In this document: positions 9,236 to 20,159 of the stretch, piece after piece
Layout: each line of letters opens with the position of its first letter
Position numbering within the stretch: position 1 is the first letter of the stretch
DNA from: Rapana venosa
Taxonomy: Eukaryota > Mollusca > Gastropoda > Neogastropoda > Muricidae
Reading direction: 5' to 3'
NCBI GenBank assembly: GCA_028751875.1
Contig: CM054158.1
Location: 49,091,558-49,155,557, forward strand
Length of the DNA: 64,000 nt
Translations under genes and position numbers: made by a program
Notes under the pieces: model-generated
Told to the model about the DNA's origin: nothing
The model's database searches: none
The model's input: only the letters and a program-made list of their open reading frames with translations

Positions 9236-10239
9236 TTTTGGTGTTTGTTTTTTTTAATCCTTAGAACAGAAATTATTGGATGAAAGTGTGACAGATTTGT
9301 TTTGCAAGTATACATGTACAAGTTAGAACTCATTCTGGAAAAATTGCTGCTGCTACCACCAGCCACAACAATAACAGTGACAGCAAAACCACTTCAGTGT
9401 GATAATTTTGGTGGATTTTTTTTTTCGTGTGAGTTCTTATGTCTGTAGATGTTCATTTCAAGGAAATACTTAGTATGCATGCTTATGTATACGCACATCC
9501 ACATATTACGCTTGTATGCATACACATTCATATAGACACACATTCCTCTCTCTTTCTCTCTCACTCTCTCCCTCTCTCTCTCTCCCTCCCATATGCTATT
9601 CTTTAGATGACTTTTAGTTCTCGCAATAGAGTTGGTGGTAGTGTGATACCCTTCCTTTACATACAGCTTTTATTCTACCTGTGCATTGTGATGATAATCA
9701 TTTCTTTCAATCTTCTGCTTCAGTCTTTCTATATATTCCAGCGAGATGAAATCCCTGATGTGGCCATTGGGGTTCAAGTCGATGGGTGGGCTGTAAACTG
9801 TATGACGTGTTAGATTAATGGTAGACTGCTAGCAGTTCTGTATGCATTGCTGGTATCATGTTCACTGTGGCAAGCTTGTGATAACTGAATGTTCAAATCT
9901 GTAATGCTGGAATGACCAAAGAAATTTAAAAAACACAAAGCCTTTACTGTAGCTAACGAACAACCAAACAGTAAAAAGTGAAGACAAGAGTAATTCTCTC
10001 TCAGAACAGCAACAACTAAGAACGGTGCTTTAATTCTTTCCAAGGGAAACAACTTCAAAGGGAAAGAATAAATCAGATGTGAGGAAGTTAACCTCAGCTT
10101 GAAACACATGACGGGATTATGGAAACGGTGTGTGCTACTAATGCGTGCATATAGTATGTTATATACTTATTTGTGCGCAAGCATTTGCATGTGCGAAGGG
10201 GTGGTATAGTTTAATGTTTAGAGTATTATACTTACTTCT

Positions 10240-10620
10240 TCTTTGTCAGGTGTTCAGACAGTAACTATTGTTGTCTATCATATGAGCGCTTTGATTTGTT
10301 GCTTTACAAGATTCAGTGCTATATAAATTCCATACATTATTATTATTATTACATGAGCAAAAATGCGTTGTGCTGCCTTTGAGCTCCTGACAAGTCAGGC
10401 CCAGCGCATCCGACTTCAGCATGGGAGAGAATTGTTATCTTTTGAGTCTTTCTGGGGGGAAAAAAGGCAGGAGAATGGACGAAGATGGCAGAAAACAGAC
10501 AACAAGGAAGTGACTGAAAGAAAAGGAACAAAGTAAAAGCAAATAGAGGGACAGAAAAGAGGGAATTTCTAGCACAGAATTTCAAGAAGGTGGGGATGCT
10601 GGTTGTATGGAAAAGCTATG
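10240..10620. repeat. Dispersed repeat R1, copy with nested insertion
   Basis: GTTCAGACAGTAACTATTG, nested 65-bp insert, ATGCGTTGTGCTGCC, GACAAGTCAGGCCCAGCGCA, GAATGGACGAAGATGGC, AGCACAGAATTTCAAGAAGG. Confidence 0.72.
10288..10352 (+). mobile_element. Short (ATT)n-tailed element nested in dispersed repeat R1
   Basis: 65 bases from GCTTTGATTTGTTGCTTTAC to (ATT)n, flanked by ATGAGC at 10282-10287 and 10353-10358. The paralogous R1 copy near 38500 lacks the insert and reads TATATGAGCGAAAATG, an empty-site comparison. Confidence 0.82.
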
Positions 10621-11154
10621 GGGGAATGTCTTTTAATGTCTGTGTTGAGGGTTTTCATGTTTCTTTTGTAGACATCTTTAGTTGGGAGTGGTTGTGAAAT
10701 CTCTCGTCATAGGGATTGTACCACGCTGCATCCTGTGGCTGTATCCTAAGATGAAGCTGAAACAACAGAGCATAGATGCTGTATGTTAATTAAGAAACAT
10801 TACAGTTATTCAACCATGTCTCTCATCTCGCCTCACCTAGCCCTTTTCCTGAATGATCGTTTGGGCGTTCGTCAGTGATGTCACAGCCAAACTTCGCAGC
10901 TTTCTCTTGATCCTCTGCCGCCCTCGCAGCTGTCAGTCAGTGTCCCCCCCTTTCCCCTACTCTCAGCTGCTATCCATCCCATCCATTCCATCCCAGCTGG
11001 TGCTGATTATTACGGCAGAAACTGACCTGCACTTGGACTTGGTAAAAAGAAGGAGGCTGATTTTAGCACTGGGCCCTGGACCCTTGACTGAGTTCCCATT
11101 CAAAATTTGTGACTGTTTTCTATATTATAGTCCAGCTAGACGATGTGCTTTGAT

Positions 11155-11800
11155 GGGAGGTGGGGGGGGGGGGGGGGGGGGGCAGGGGAGGGGGGGAGGG
11201 GGGGGGTTCTTAACTCATTCAACTGCAAGTCTAAGAAAAGATTATATTTTGTATAAGCAGATGTTAAAATATGTATGCACACACACACACGAGATTTTTT
11301 CCTTCAAAATCTTTAAATGAATTTCATTTTTATTTTTATTTGTGCAGTGTACTAATTCTTAGTGCTTACACTACACATGCATTCTTCCACCCAACCCCCC
11401 TCCCCCCCCCCTTTTTTTTAAAAATTAATTAAATCTGGGTTTTTATATAGTTTCTGGCCCTCTTGCTCGCTGTATTGCCTGTCTGTTTGTTGTTTTTTTT
11501 GGTCCAGGAGAAAAAAATTGCTGGATCTTGTTTGTGCTGTCTTCCATTTATTTGTTTCAAGTCAACACCACCTCTGCCAGTGTGTGTTTGTGGGTGGGTG
11601 GGTGGGTGGGTGTGGGTGGGTGGGTGTGTGAGTGTCTGTGTGGGTGGGTGGGTGTCTGTGTGTGTGAATGTGTGTGTGTGTATGTATGTGTGTATGTGTT
11701 TTCGATTCGTTTTACGACTATTCACAAATTGTTATATTAGAGTGTGAGCTTGTGTGTGTGTGAGGGGGTAGATAGGTGTGTGTGTGTGTGTGTGTGTGTG
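11155..11800. repeat. Low-complexity block: G run, C run, GTGG and GT repeats
   Basis: A long G run near 11160-11182, a C run near 11395-11410, (GGGT)n at 11588-11650 and (GT)n at 11775-11800. No gene seen between. Confidence 0.83.
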
Positions 11801-12144
11801 CACGTGCGCTCACACACGTACAATTTTTTTTCCCTAATCTAACGCTTTGTTGTATACACAGAGTACAAGAATTTGATATATAGTTTGCAAGAATAGCTAG
11901 TGTGTAAAAAAAAAATTTTTTTAATGTTTAAACAAATGTGTGCATGTTTGATTACATCAGATGATATATTTTGGGGGGAAACCAGTCTTAACAAAAATAA
12001 GCTCAAAACGGCTTTATGGTCTATTTTGTATTAGATTTAGCTATGTGCTCATACTGTTATCATACTTATGCTGATCAATACATTTACCATGTCAGTCTTT
12101 TTTTTTTTTACAAATGTTTAAAACTGTGAGTACTGCTACATACA

Positions 12145-12176
12145 ACACCCTCCCCCCCCCCCCCCCCCCCCCCCCC
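12145..12176. repeat. Poly-C tract
   Basis: About 28 consecutive C bases before ACTGTGTCCC. One of more than ten long G/C homopolymers in the window. Confidence 0.9.
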
Positions 12177-12323
12177 ACTGTGTCCCTCTCTCTCCTTGAA
12201 TAGTGTGTGATTGAGGAGGAAGCAGTGTCGAGGACACTTTGTTCTCAGCATTTGTTTGTCGATCCACAAGCTGAGTTATACTTGCATTATACTTTTTACA
12301 TGTTGGTTCCGTGTGATCTGCGC

Positions 12324-12556
12324 CTGATGTTGTTACGGTAAGTAAACAACATAACAACAAAAACAACAACAAAACCAGGTAGGGTGTTAATCACCCCAGT
12401 TTCCTTGTATCTTCCCATGCTGTGACCTGATGTTGTTACGATAAGTAAACAACATAACAACAACAAAACCAAAGAGGATGTTAACTACTTCAGTCTCCTG
12501 CTACAACATAACAACAACAAAACCAAGAGGATGTTAACTACTTCAGTCTCCTGCTC
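12324..12556. repeat. Nested tandem repeats with (CAA)n
   Basis: CCTGATGTTGTTACG, TAAGTAAACAACATAACAAC and GGATGTTAACTACTTCAG recur two or three times with unequal unit lengths. Confidence 0.75.
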
Positions 12557-12649
12557 TCTCCCTATGCACTGATATGCTTCCCCCCCCCCCCCCTCCACAC
12601 CCCCCACCCCACCCTCACCCTGCCCTGGCAATTTTTTCCTATACTTCTT

Positions 12650-12691
<42 letters not shown>

Positions 12692-13054
12692 GTCTCTACC
12701 TCTGTGTCTGTCTGTCAAGCCAGCTGATAATCTAAGACTCGTTTTATATCAACAAACGAGAGCAAGAACTTGAGCTTTCGCATGTATACGTGTGAGATAC
12801 TGGTAACTTATCCCGTCAGATTTCATTTGGAGGTGGTATTATGGGGGTAGGGGGGAAGACCCACCTGGTACAAAGCATTTTTTGTGTGTAGCTTCATCCA
12901 CTATTTTGGGGTTGTTGTTTGTTTTTTTATCATTTTCAAGGCCGTATGACCTTTAAGTATTGAAAGAATGGGTAAATCAATTTCACCAGCTGTCAGTTTC
13001 TTCACATGAGTCTTTTTTTTGTTTGTTTACCTTTTTTAAAAACTTTTTTGTGTT

Positions 13055-13350
13055 CCCTAGCTAACTGCAGCTCTGAGGTTCACCAGTGGTTAGATTTTTT
13101 TTTCTTCTCCACCATTTAGGTAGCTGCATTCTGACTTTGCGAATACAGTTGGGAATTGAACCTTACCGATTTTTGCCAGGACAGTACGTAAGTACCTCCC
13201 TGCTCTCTCCGATTTTCAGCTGTCGTTTTTTTCTTTCGACGTGCACAAGCCTGTAAGCACACGGGTCTGACTGGTGTAGAGTCTCCTGCAGAAGACTTGA
13301 TATACAGTTCGATTTTCCCGTCACACTGGGAAGAAAGGGCAAGGCTGGGA
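13055..13350 (-). mobile_element. SINE-F, reversed, head missing
   Basis: GCAGCTCTGAGGTTCACCAG, GGTAGCTGCATTCTGACTTT, TTTTGCCAGGACAGTACG, CACACGGGTCTGACTGG, GAAAGGGCAAGGCTGGGAAT. It matches the 41828 copy. Confidence 0.75.
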
Positions 13351-13482
13351 ATTGGTGAAGTATAGTACCAGTCAAAATGGTTGAAGCTGGCTCCGAATCA
13401 AAGCAAACTCGTTCTCCAGCCTTGACTGACTCATTTTGTTATAATCCTCTATTCAAACTGGTTTAAAAAAAAAAAAGAAACG

Positions 13483-13605
13483 GGAAGGTGGTAGGATGGT
13501 TTAGGCATTCACTTTCGTAACAAATAAAACCGTGAGCTTCTGGGTTCAGTTCCCACTCTTGCCTTTTCTTTCCAGTTTGAGGAGAAAATCAAGACCCCCT
13601 TGTCT
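13483..13605 (+). mobile_element. SINE-F head fragment
   Basis: GGTGGTAGGATGGTTTAGGC, AAAACCGTGAGCTTCTGGG, TTCAGTTCCCACTCTTGCC, TTTCCAGTTTGAGG. It is in the opposite orientation to the fragment at 13055, suggesting an inverted or separate insertion. Confidence 0.65.
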
Positions 13606-14329
13606 TCAGTCCTGGCAAATCAATTAGTGTTTCATCCTAAGTCTACATTGTTTGTTTCTTATAAGGTCAAGACTTTTAAAGTAATATTGAGCACTGACAA
13701 AGTTATTTTTTAAAACGGTGAAATATTTGAAATATCGATTGATATGATACAAGGTGGAAATGGTATATATCAAAATAATTATACTCAAAATCAAACTGTG
13801 TTCAGAAACAAATCATAGAGTTTGTTTGTTTGGGTTTCTTTTATTTTGTTGTGTTTTTTTTGGGGGGAAGGGGGGTGGTGGTGGTGGTATTGTTTTTGGT
13901 GGGGGGAGGGGGTTCTTCTAAGATTCAAACTGACTTTAAAAGGTGATAGGTAGTGAGATTGGCATCAGGACCACAAAAATCAAATTTTCTTTGATTCAAA
14001 TTCATGGAATGGAGTCAGCTTTTATTATTTTTTTCCCTTTGTTTAAAATTATATTTTTGCCTCATTATATGTTGTTTATATGTGGATGGTATGTGTAACC
14101 CAGTGATTTTTTTTTTAAAGAGAACTTACTGGAATTTTTGTGTTCCTAAGTTTTGAAGGAGCTTTTGTTTTTCTGTAGTGTGTTTTTCTGGGGGGGGGTT
14201 TTCTTCCCCCCCTTCTGCCCCAACCAATACATGATTTTTCATGTTACGCAACAAATTGGGTTTTTGTATGATGAATTTCTGTTTTACCTACTTAAAAAAT
14301 GTCTAATCAATTTATACTGGCCGAAGGTT

Positions 14330-15245
14330 ATTACAGTAATCTTCTATTATTGTTAACTACATCAAAAAACGTGACAGTTTAGTTTAGACAGATGAATGGA
14401 ATGTTTCTACAATAATCTTTTGTTATTATTGTAAAATACATCCACAATAAAAAAAAAACTTGTCAGTGTAATTTAGTCAGATGAACTTGGATGTTACTAC
14501 AGCAATCTGTTATCATTGTTAACTACATTTTTTTTTTTAATGTTACTTTAATTTAGTCAGATAAACTGAATGTTACTACATAAATCTGTTATTATTGTTA
14601 ACTACATAAAAAAAAACATGTCAGTTTATTTTAGTCAGATGAACTGAATGTAACTACAGAAATCTTCTATCATTGTTAACTACATAATAAAAAAATGTTA
14701 ATTTAATTTAGTCAGATGAATTTAAATGTTACTACATATATCTGTTATTATTGTTAACTACATAAAAAAATGTTAATTTATTTTAGTCAGATGAACTGAA
14801 TGTAACTACAGCAATTTTCTATTATTGTTAACTACATTTTTTTTTAAGTTAATTTAATTTAGTCAGATGAACTTGAATGTTACAACAGCAATCTTTTGTT
14901 ATTATTGTTAACTACTTAAAGAAATGTTAATTTAATTAAGTCAGATGAACTGAATGTTACTACCGCAATCTTCTATTATTGTTAACTACATCAAAAGACA
15001 TGTCAGTTTAATTTAGACAGATGAATGGTGTGTTTCTACAATAATCTCTTGTTATTATTGTAAATTGCATCCCAAAAAACTTGTCTATGTAATTTAGTCA
15101 GATGAACTTGAATGTTACGACAGCTATCTATCATCATCATCATCATCATCATTATTATTATTATTATTATTATTAACTACAGATGAACTGAATGTTACTA
15201 CATTAATCTTTCATCATCATCATCATCATTATTATTATTATTATT
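14330..15245. repeat. ~75-85 bp tandem array, about 11 copies
   Basis: Unit: GTTAACTACATAAAAAAATG, TTAATTTAATTTAGTCAG, ATGAACTGAATGTTACTAC, AGCAATCTTCTATTATT. Copy-to-copy divergence is substantial; the last units expand into (ATC)n and (ATT)n. Confidence 0.85.
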
Positions 15246-15404
15246 TATATCATTATTATTATTTTTACCATATATGTTTATGTTTGCTCTTGTGTTGCTT
15301 GTATGCTAAGCATATACACCGTATAGGAACAGCACTATTTTTTGTTATCTGGTCATTGTGATTCATGTGGGAGTTATTATTTTTTTCTTCATAATGAGAA
15401 AGCT

Positions 15405-15481
15405 TTTGGGGTGGGGGGGGGGGGGGGGGGTATTTTGTTGGTTGGTTTTACTGAATAAACATGTCACTGATAAGTTGGATT

Positions 15482-15546
<65 letters not shown>

Positions 15547-15700
15547 TGTTGTTGTTGTGTGTTGGTGTGGTGTGATGTGTGTGTGTGTTGTGTTGTGTGG
15601 TGTGGTGTGTTGTTTTGTGTGTTGTGGTGCGTTGTGTTGTTTTGTGTGTTGTATGTGTGTATGTTTATGAGTGTGTGTGTTTAGGAAATAGGATGGTCTA
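15405..15700. repeat. G run followed by long GT microsatellite
   Basis: G run at about 15411-15430, a pure GT run at about 15484-15545, then degenerate GTTGT/GTGTT repeats to 15690. Confidence 0.9.
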
Positions 15701-15727
15701 GCAAATGGAGCATCATACATGAATCAG

Positions 15728-15945
15728 ACGGATGTTATAGGTGAGTGGTTAAGACCCTTTGACTTCAATTCCATAAGTCCATGAAGTCATGGGTTTGAAT
15801 CTTGGCGGCATCTGGTGAAGGACACCATCCCTGAAGTCAGAATGCGGCTATCTAAATGATGGGGAGGGAGGAAATGGTGCATATGGAAACATCTGGTCAT
15901 TGGGTGAACCGTGGAGCTCCAGCCAAGGAATGAGAAGGAAATTGC
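15728..15945 (+). mobile_element. SINE-E, internally deleted
   Basis: The same head (GTGAGTGGTTAAGACCC, TTGACTTCAATTCC, GGGTTTGAATC) joins almost directly to ACCATCCCTGAAGTCAG and GGAGCTCCAGCCAAGGAA. The body between head and tail is missing. Confidence 0.75.
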
Positions 15946-16299
15946 AGATCTATCAGCTTTTGAGCAGGTGCTACATCAAGCAGAACTCCCAGCGGAGTTG
16001 TCCCATTTAAGGAACTGCATCAGCCATCAGCCACCACCACCAATACAAGCTGCTCTCTGAGAGACTCTTTGGCAAACTGAACTTTTTAGATGAATGATCA
16101 GTCTAGAGACAAATACTGCACTTCCAGCTCTTCTCACCTTCACCTACTAGCTTTTGGCCCAGGCCAAAAGCTGTGTCAGATATGGATGTCAGCTATTTGC
16201 CAAGGCCTAAACTAAAATGTTGTTATGTTGTAAAATGTTATGTTGAGATTGCCTTCAGCCATGACAAGCTCTTAACATAACAACCTGCACTCTCCTTTA

Positions 16300-16490
16300 C
16301 AGGAGAAAAATCCTCTGAAGTCGGAGTATGGCTGCCTATGTGGCGAGGTACTTGAAAAGAGTCATACACGCACACTTCTCATCCGTGTACTTTCTATCTC
16401 ACAGTGATTGCCAGGAGGGATGAGTGAGTCAGAGTGCATGTTCTGGGTGACCCCCAGAGTGTTAAGCTAGGGAACGCACAACAACAACAA
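16300..16490 (+). mobile_element. SINE fragment with E/F-like tail and (AAC)n end
   Basis: CTCTGAAGTCGGAGTATGGC, TACACGCACACTTCTCATCC, GTGTTAAGCTAGGGAACG then (CAA)n. The middle differs from families E and F, so it is a separate subfamily. Confidence 0.5.
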
Positions 16491-16504
16491 CACCTACTAG
16501 CTTT

Positions 16505-16690
16505 TGCAACCAGCTTCCTCCACATCCCCAGGGTCCTCTGCTTTCCATAGCAAGTCTTCCACTTCAGGCCAGTCCACTCTCTGATGTTGTCTTCCCATCG
16601 TTTTCTGTCTGCCTCTTCTTCGTCTCCCTCCTTATACTGTTCCCTGTAGGACAGTCTTGGCCAGTCCAGATGTTCGTGTGACCTACCCGT
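16505..16690 (-). mobile_element. Non-LTR retrotransposon C-terminal remnant
   Basis: In reverse: SGLAKTVLQGTV, a stop, GGRRRGRQ, then after a frameshift KRWEDNIREWTGL and MWRKLVAK. Same LINE family as the remnant at 48265; frameshift and stop show it is dead. Confidence 0.75.
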
Positions 16691-17189
16691 ACCAACATAG
16701 TTTACGTTTTTTCACTGAAGTCAGGAGCTCTTCATATGGTCCCATGGCATTTCTAATGCTGGTTTTCACTTCTTCAGCTATAGCTACCAAACAGCAATCA
16801 TTAAAACTAAAACCGTTAACTCATTCAACCCTGAGCTTGCTGGACAAGACTGAGAAGCCTTGTGGCCTGAGACAGAAAGCCAGTGATAGGGCTAGATACC
16901 TATTGTGGTGTTGTTGTTGGTGTTGCTGCTGCTGCTGTTGTTGTTGCTGCGACGTCAAATGTAATCACAACAACCCAACTGGTTGGTGGCCTCCAAGAGA
17001 TGCTCAGGCTCAGACTGTCCAAACTAGTTACTTAGTCTGGCCCTGTGCAGTGTTGAGACTAAAGACTGAATGAGTTAAGTGGGTATGGCAGACACAACAT
17101 CTGTTGGGCGTGAAAGTGATGAAACCATGTGACATGAAACATGAATCTTCTGAAACTCTACTTACTTTTCCTTTTTTTTCCCCTCTCTT

Positions 17190-17433
17190 TTTATTTATTT
17201 GTTTATTTATACCACTTTAAGTCACAGCAGATTTCTCTGCTGAAATTTGGGCTGCTTTCCCTGGGGAGAGCGCGTCGCCACAAGAGCAGCGCCACCCTTT
17301 TTTTCTTTTTTTTTCTGTCTGCAACTGTTTGTTTCCCTATCAGAGTGGCTTTTTCTGCAGAATTTTGCCAGGTACATCTCTCTTGTTGCCGTGGGTTCTT
17401 TTACGTGCGCTAAACAAGTATGTATAAAACACG

Positions 17434-17464
<31 letters not shown>

Positions 17465-17604
17465 TAGTGCCCAGACCACCACTCATGGTCTAATGGATGG
17501 GGGAAAAGTTTCGGGTCCAAATGGGATTCAAGCCACCGCACACTTCCGACCCGGACTTTTCGCTTTCTAGACTTGCACGTTACCTCTAGACCACCGATCC
17601 ACTC
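17190..17604 (-). mobile_element. SINE-D, full length, reversed
   Basis: (TTTA)n tail, then GGGGAGAGCGCGTCGCCACA, TGCCGTGGGTTCTTTTACG, TTTATCGTCTCATCCGAAAG, and head TTACCTCTAGACCACCGATC. It matches the 7453 copy along its length. Confidence 0.87.
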
Positions 17605-17639
17605 TTTTTAATGATGATGCTGTGGAGATGCATGTGCTT

Positions 17640-17943
17640 TAAAACTACTTGGCAGGGTTTGTACTCTACGCTTACAATCATAATGTATCCCGGCGTCAAC
17701 CGGGTCAGAGAGATACAGACACCTGCAGTGTTGGTCAAGTGTTTAGGCAACACTCTCAAACTCGCATCCGCTAAGTGGATGAAACTGCACTGTGTGGTCC
17801 TAGTCTTCCTACTGAGCCCACAGCACACTCACTCTGGGTAGGAGCCGGCCGGAGTCCGGAAAAATCCCTCTGACTCTTATGGGATTCGAACCCGCGACCT
17901 TCAAGTCCGAAATCCAAAGCGTTCCCCATTGCGCTATGGCGGC
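17640..17943 (-). mobile_element. SINE-G, reversed
   Basis: The right end is a clear reversed tRNA-like head (GGGATTCGAACCCGCGACC, GCGTTCCCCATTGCGCTATG). The body has CGGAGTCCGGAAAAATCCC and ACTCTCAAACTCGC. It lies about 35 bases from the SINE-D head; both point the same way. Confidence 0.7.
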
Positions 17944-18121
17944 TTCTCTTTACTTATCCCCCCCCCCCCCTCCCTTCCACATGTTCGTATAGACACCCCC
18001 CCCCCCCCTTTACATAAATCTGACGTCATTGAAAGCCTTACCTAGATCTGAATCAATGGCCCAAGACTTTTTTGACAGCTCATAATATTTTTAAAACGGC
18101 TGCAAAACATTATTCCAAAAG

Positions 18122-18133
18122 CTCTGTGTGTGT

Positions 18134-18188
<55 letters not shown>

Positions 18189-18205
18189 CGCGCGCGCGCG
18201 TGCGT
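18122..18205. repeat. GT then GC dinucleotide repeat
   Basis: (GT)n to about 18180 followed by (GC)n at 18181-18200, then GTGCGTGCG. Confidence 0.9.
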
Positions 18206-18212
18206 GCGTATG

Positions 18213-18330
18213 TGTCAAAGTCAAAGTCAAACTTTTTTTTCAGATGGTACATTGAATTAGCAGTGCATTTTCTTTTCTTCATCAAGCCATCTAGCTAAAG
18301 AAAAAAAAGAGAAAAAATATATACAGACAT
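18213..18330. repeat. Repeat starting with (TCAAAG)n, R3-like
   Basis: GTCAAAGTCAAAGTCAAAC followed by a T run, CAGATGGTACATTGAATTAG and CATCTAGCTAAAG. It starts like R3 but the body differs; probably another retroelement end. Confidence 0.4.
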
Positions 18331-18737
18331 AGAATTAAAAAAAACCCCACCTAATCAATGATAAACCATACAAATCAAACAAGAAAAGACAATAACATAT
18401 GCATATATGGAATTTAAAACAAAACAACCCCCCCTGAACAATATTAAACCATACAAATCAAATAATTTAAAAAAAATCTTGAAAATATCCATCACAATAC
18501 AAACAAACAAGCAACAAAGAAAAAACCAGACCAAAACAAACAAAGAAGACAAAACAAAAATGTTTTTAAAGACATACTAACTGTTACCCCCCCCCCCCCC
18601 CTCCTCACACACACATACACACAAAAACCTTCAACCATACAAACAACTGAATAAAACAAACCAAAAAAGTATTTGCAAGTTTCTCTCGTGTGTTTGTAGT
18701 TCCTTGTCCACGCTCTAAAAGAAAAAAGAAAAAAGTT

Positions 18738-18930
18738 GTCATCGTTCCTACCGGAACGCAGTAGCCTACTCTTTCGAAAGGTAGAACGGGGCTGCGGTTT
18801 ATAGTCTCATCGGAAAGGCTTTCGGGAGAGTGGAGTCGGTAGTGATGTTAACTCCAGGGGGAAAAATCCTCTTGAGGCTCAGAGGTGACTCGAACACAGG
18901 CACTCAGTCAGATCATGAGTGCAACCGTTT
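18738..18930 (-). mobile_element. SINE-C, head half, reversed
   Basis: TTTATAGTCTCATCGGAAAG, GGAGTCGGTAGTGATG, TTAACTCCAGGGGG and a decayed tRNA head (GACTCGAACACAGGCAC) at the right end. Another SINE-C begins 35 bases further on. Confidence 0.72.
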
Positions 18931-18964
18931 TTAATTTTTTTTTGTTATAGGTTAAAAAAAACAC

Positions 18965-19345
18965 CCTTTTATTTCGAGGATAATGGAATAATAATTTTTC
19001 GGCCACATAATCAGGGCTGACGGACTAGAGAAACTGTTATGGAGTGGCAAAGTCTGTGGAAACAAGAGCAGAGGAAGACAACGCACAAAATTCACAGACA
19101 ACTTAAACAAATTCGCAACGAATAAAGAGGGCACCAACAATGAGCTCATGAGAGGGACCGAGAACAGGGAAGAATGGAGAGCCATGATCGTCGATGTCTG
19201 CAGGACCAGACCGGACACTTGAAGAAGAAGAAGAATGGAATAAGCACTCATGTGCTTGTTTTACATCTAGACCCCGTATGTATGCAGTTTTGTAAGTGTT
19301 GTCATCGTTCCTACCAGGGCAAGATGTTCTTCGTGCATTTGCACT
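18965..19345 (-). mobile_element. SINE-C, 3' half, interrupted by a LINE fragment
   Basis: The tail end (TTTCGAGGATAATGGAATAA) stops at 18991 and resumes at 19234 with AATGGAATAAGCACTCATG, continuing to TGTTCTTCGTGCATTTGCAC. The intervening 242 bases are a separate LINE insertion. Confidence 0.82.
18992..19233 (+). mobile_element. Non-LTR retrotransposon C-terminal remnant nested in SINE-C
   Basis: One frame reads FFGHIIRADGLEKLLWSGK, RGRQRTKFTDNLNKF, ENREEWRAMIVDVCRTRPDT and stops, followed by (GAA)n. This is the typical end of a LINE reverse transcriptase. AATGGAATAA is duplicated at 18982-18991 and 19234-19243. Heavily 5'-truncated and non-functional. Confidence 0.82.
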
Positions 19346-19475
19346 CAAGTCAAGTCAAAATTATCTTTATTGAGGGTAAAAGATTAAGTTTATACAACTT
19401 TTTTCATCCTGCCCTCCAAAAAAAAGAAAGAAAAGAAAATCAAGAAAATTGACATATAAAAGCAATCAAAATAGA
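19345..19475. repeat. Dispersed repeat R3
   Basis: CAAGTCAAGTCAAAATTATC, TTTATTGAGGGTAAAAGA, TTTTTTCATCCTGCCCTCC, ATCAAGAAAATTG. It may be a LINE or SINE 3' end. A CA microsatellite follows at 19571. Confidence 0.65.
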
Positions 19476-19570
19476 ATGTTCACACATATTGAAGACACAA
19501 TCTACGGTTTATGATGTAGGCCTATAATTATATCATATGAAAGAGTGGATGGTTTACATCACTAAGTCAT

Positions 19571-19601
<31 letters not shown>

Positions 19602-19799
19602 GCACAACACTGGATAAAGAAGCTACAAACAGGAAACTCGCAAATAAACGTAATAAATTCTACAAGGGAACCCACACACGTTCTACCCACCAGGCTATCC
19701 TGCCCATCATATTATGATAGTATAGGAGAGTTATAGCATGATAAGATAAGATATGACTACGAAATGAGGTAATATGATATAACATGATACAGGATATGG

Positions 19800-20158
19800 G
19801 TTGACAGGATAGCCTAGTAGAGCCTTGCCCATTGCACTGGTGATCTACTGACCCGGGTTCGAATCTGGTTCAAGAGGATTTTCCTCTGGAGTTAACATCA
19901 GTTCCGACTTCATTCCCCCCAAGAGTCCTCCGGACTAGACAATAAACCGAGGTCCCGTTGGCGAACGTATGCAGAACACTTTGCGCACACATTAAAATCC
20001 GTTCCGCTTTTCGGAAGAGTAGACCATTGTGTGACGGTGGGAACGGATGACAAAAGTTACAAAACTTCATACATACGGGGACTTGATGTTTAAAAAAAAA
20101 AGCACATGAGTGTTTATTCCATTATCCTCGAAATAAAAGAATGAAATAAAAAATAAAT
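19800..20158 (+). mobile_element. SINE-C, near full length
   Basis: tRNA-like head ACAGGATAGCCTAGTAG and CCCGGGTTCGAATCTGG, then GAGTTAACATCAG, AATAAACCGAGGTCCCG, TTCGGAAGAGTAGACCATTG and TTCCATTATCCTCGAAATAA with an A-rich tail. Confidence 0.87.
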
Positions 20159-20159
20159 A

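Larger units (their letters stand above)
11820..13050. other. Gene-free stretch
   Basis: AT-rich anonymous sequence around the poly-C tract and the 12324-12556 repeats; a TC run at 12655-12690. No exon-like open frame with splice sites seen. Confidence 0.5.

Noticed and set aside
9749..9813. Short exon after TATATTCCAG encoding RDEIPDVAIGVQVDGW then a stop
   Set aside because: The acceptor is reasonable, but the peptide is too short to recognise and no partner exon was found.
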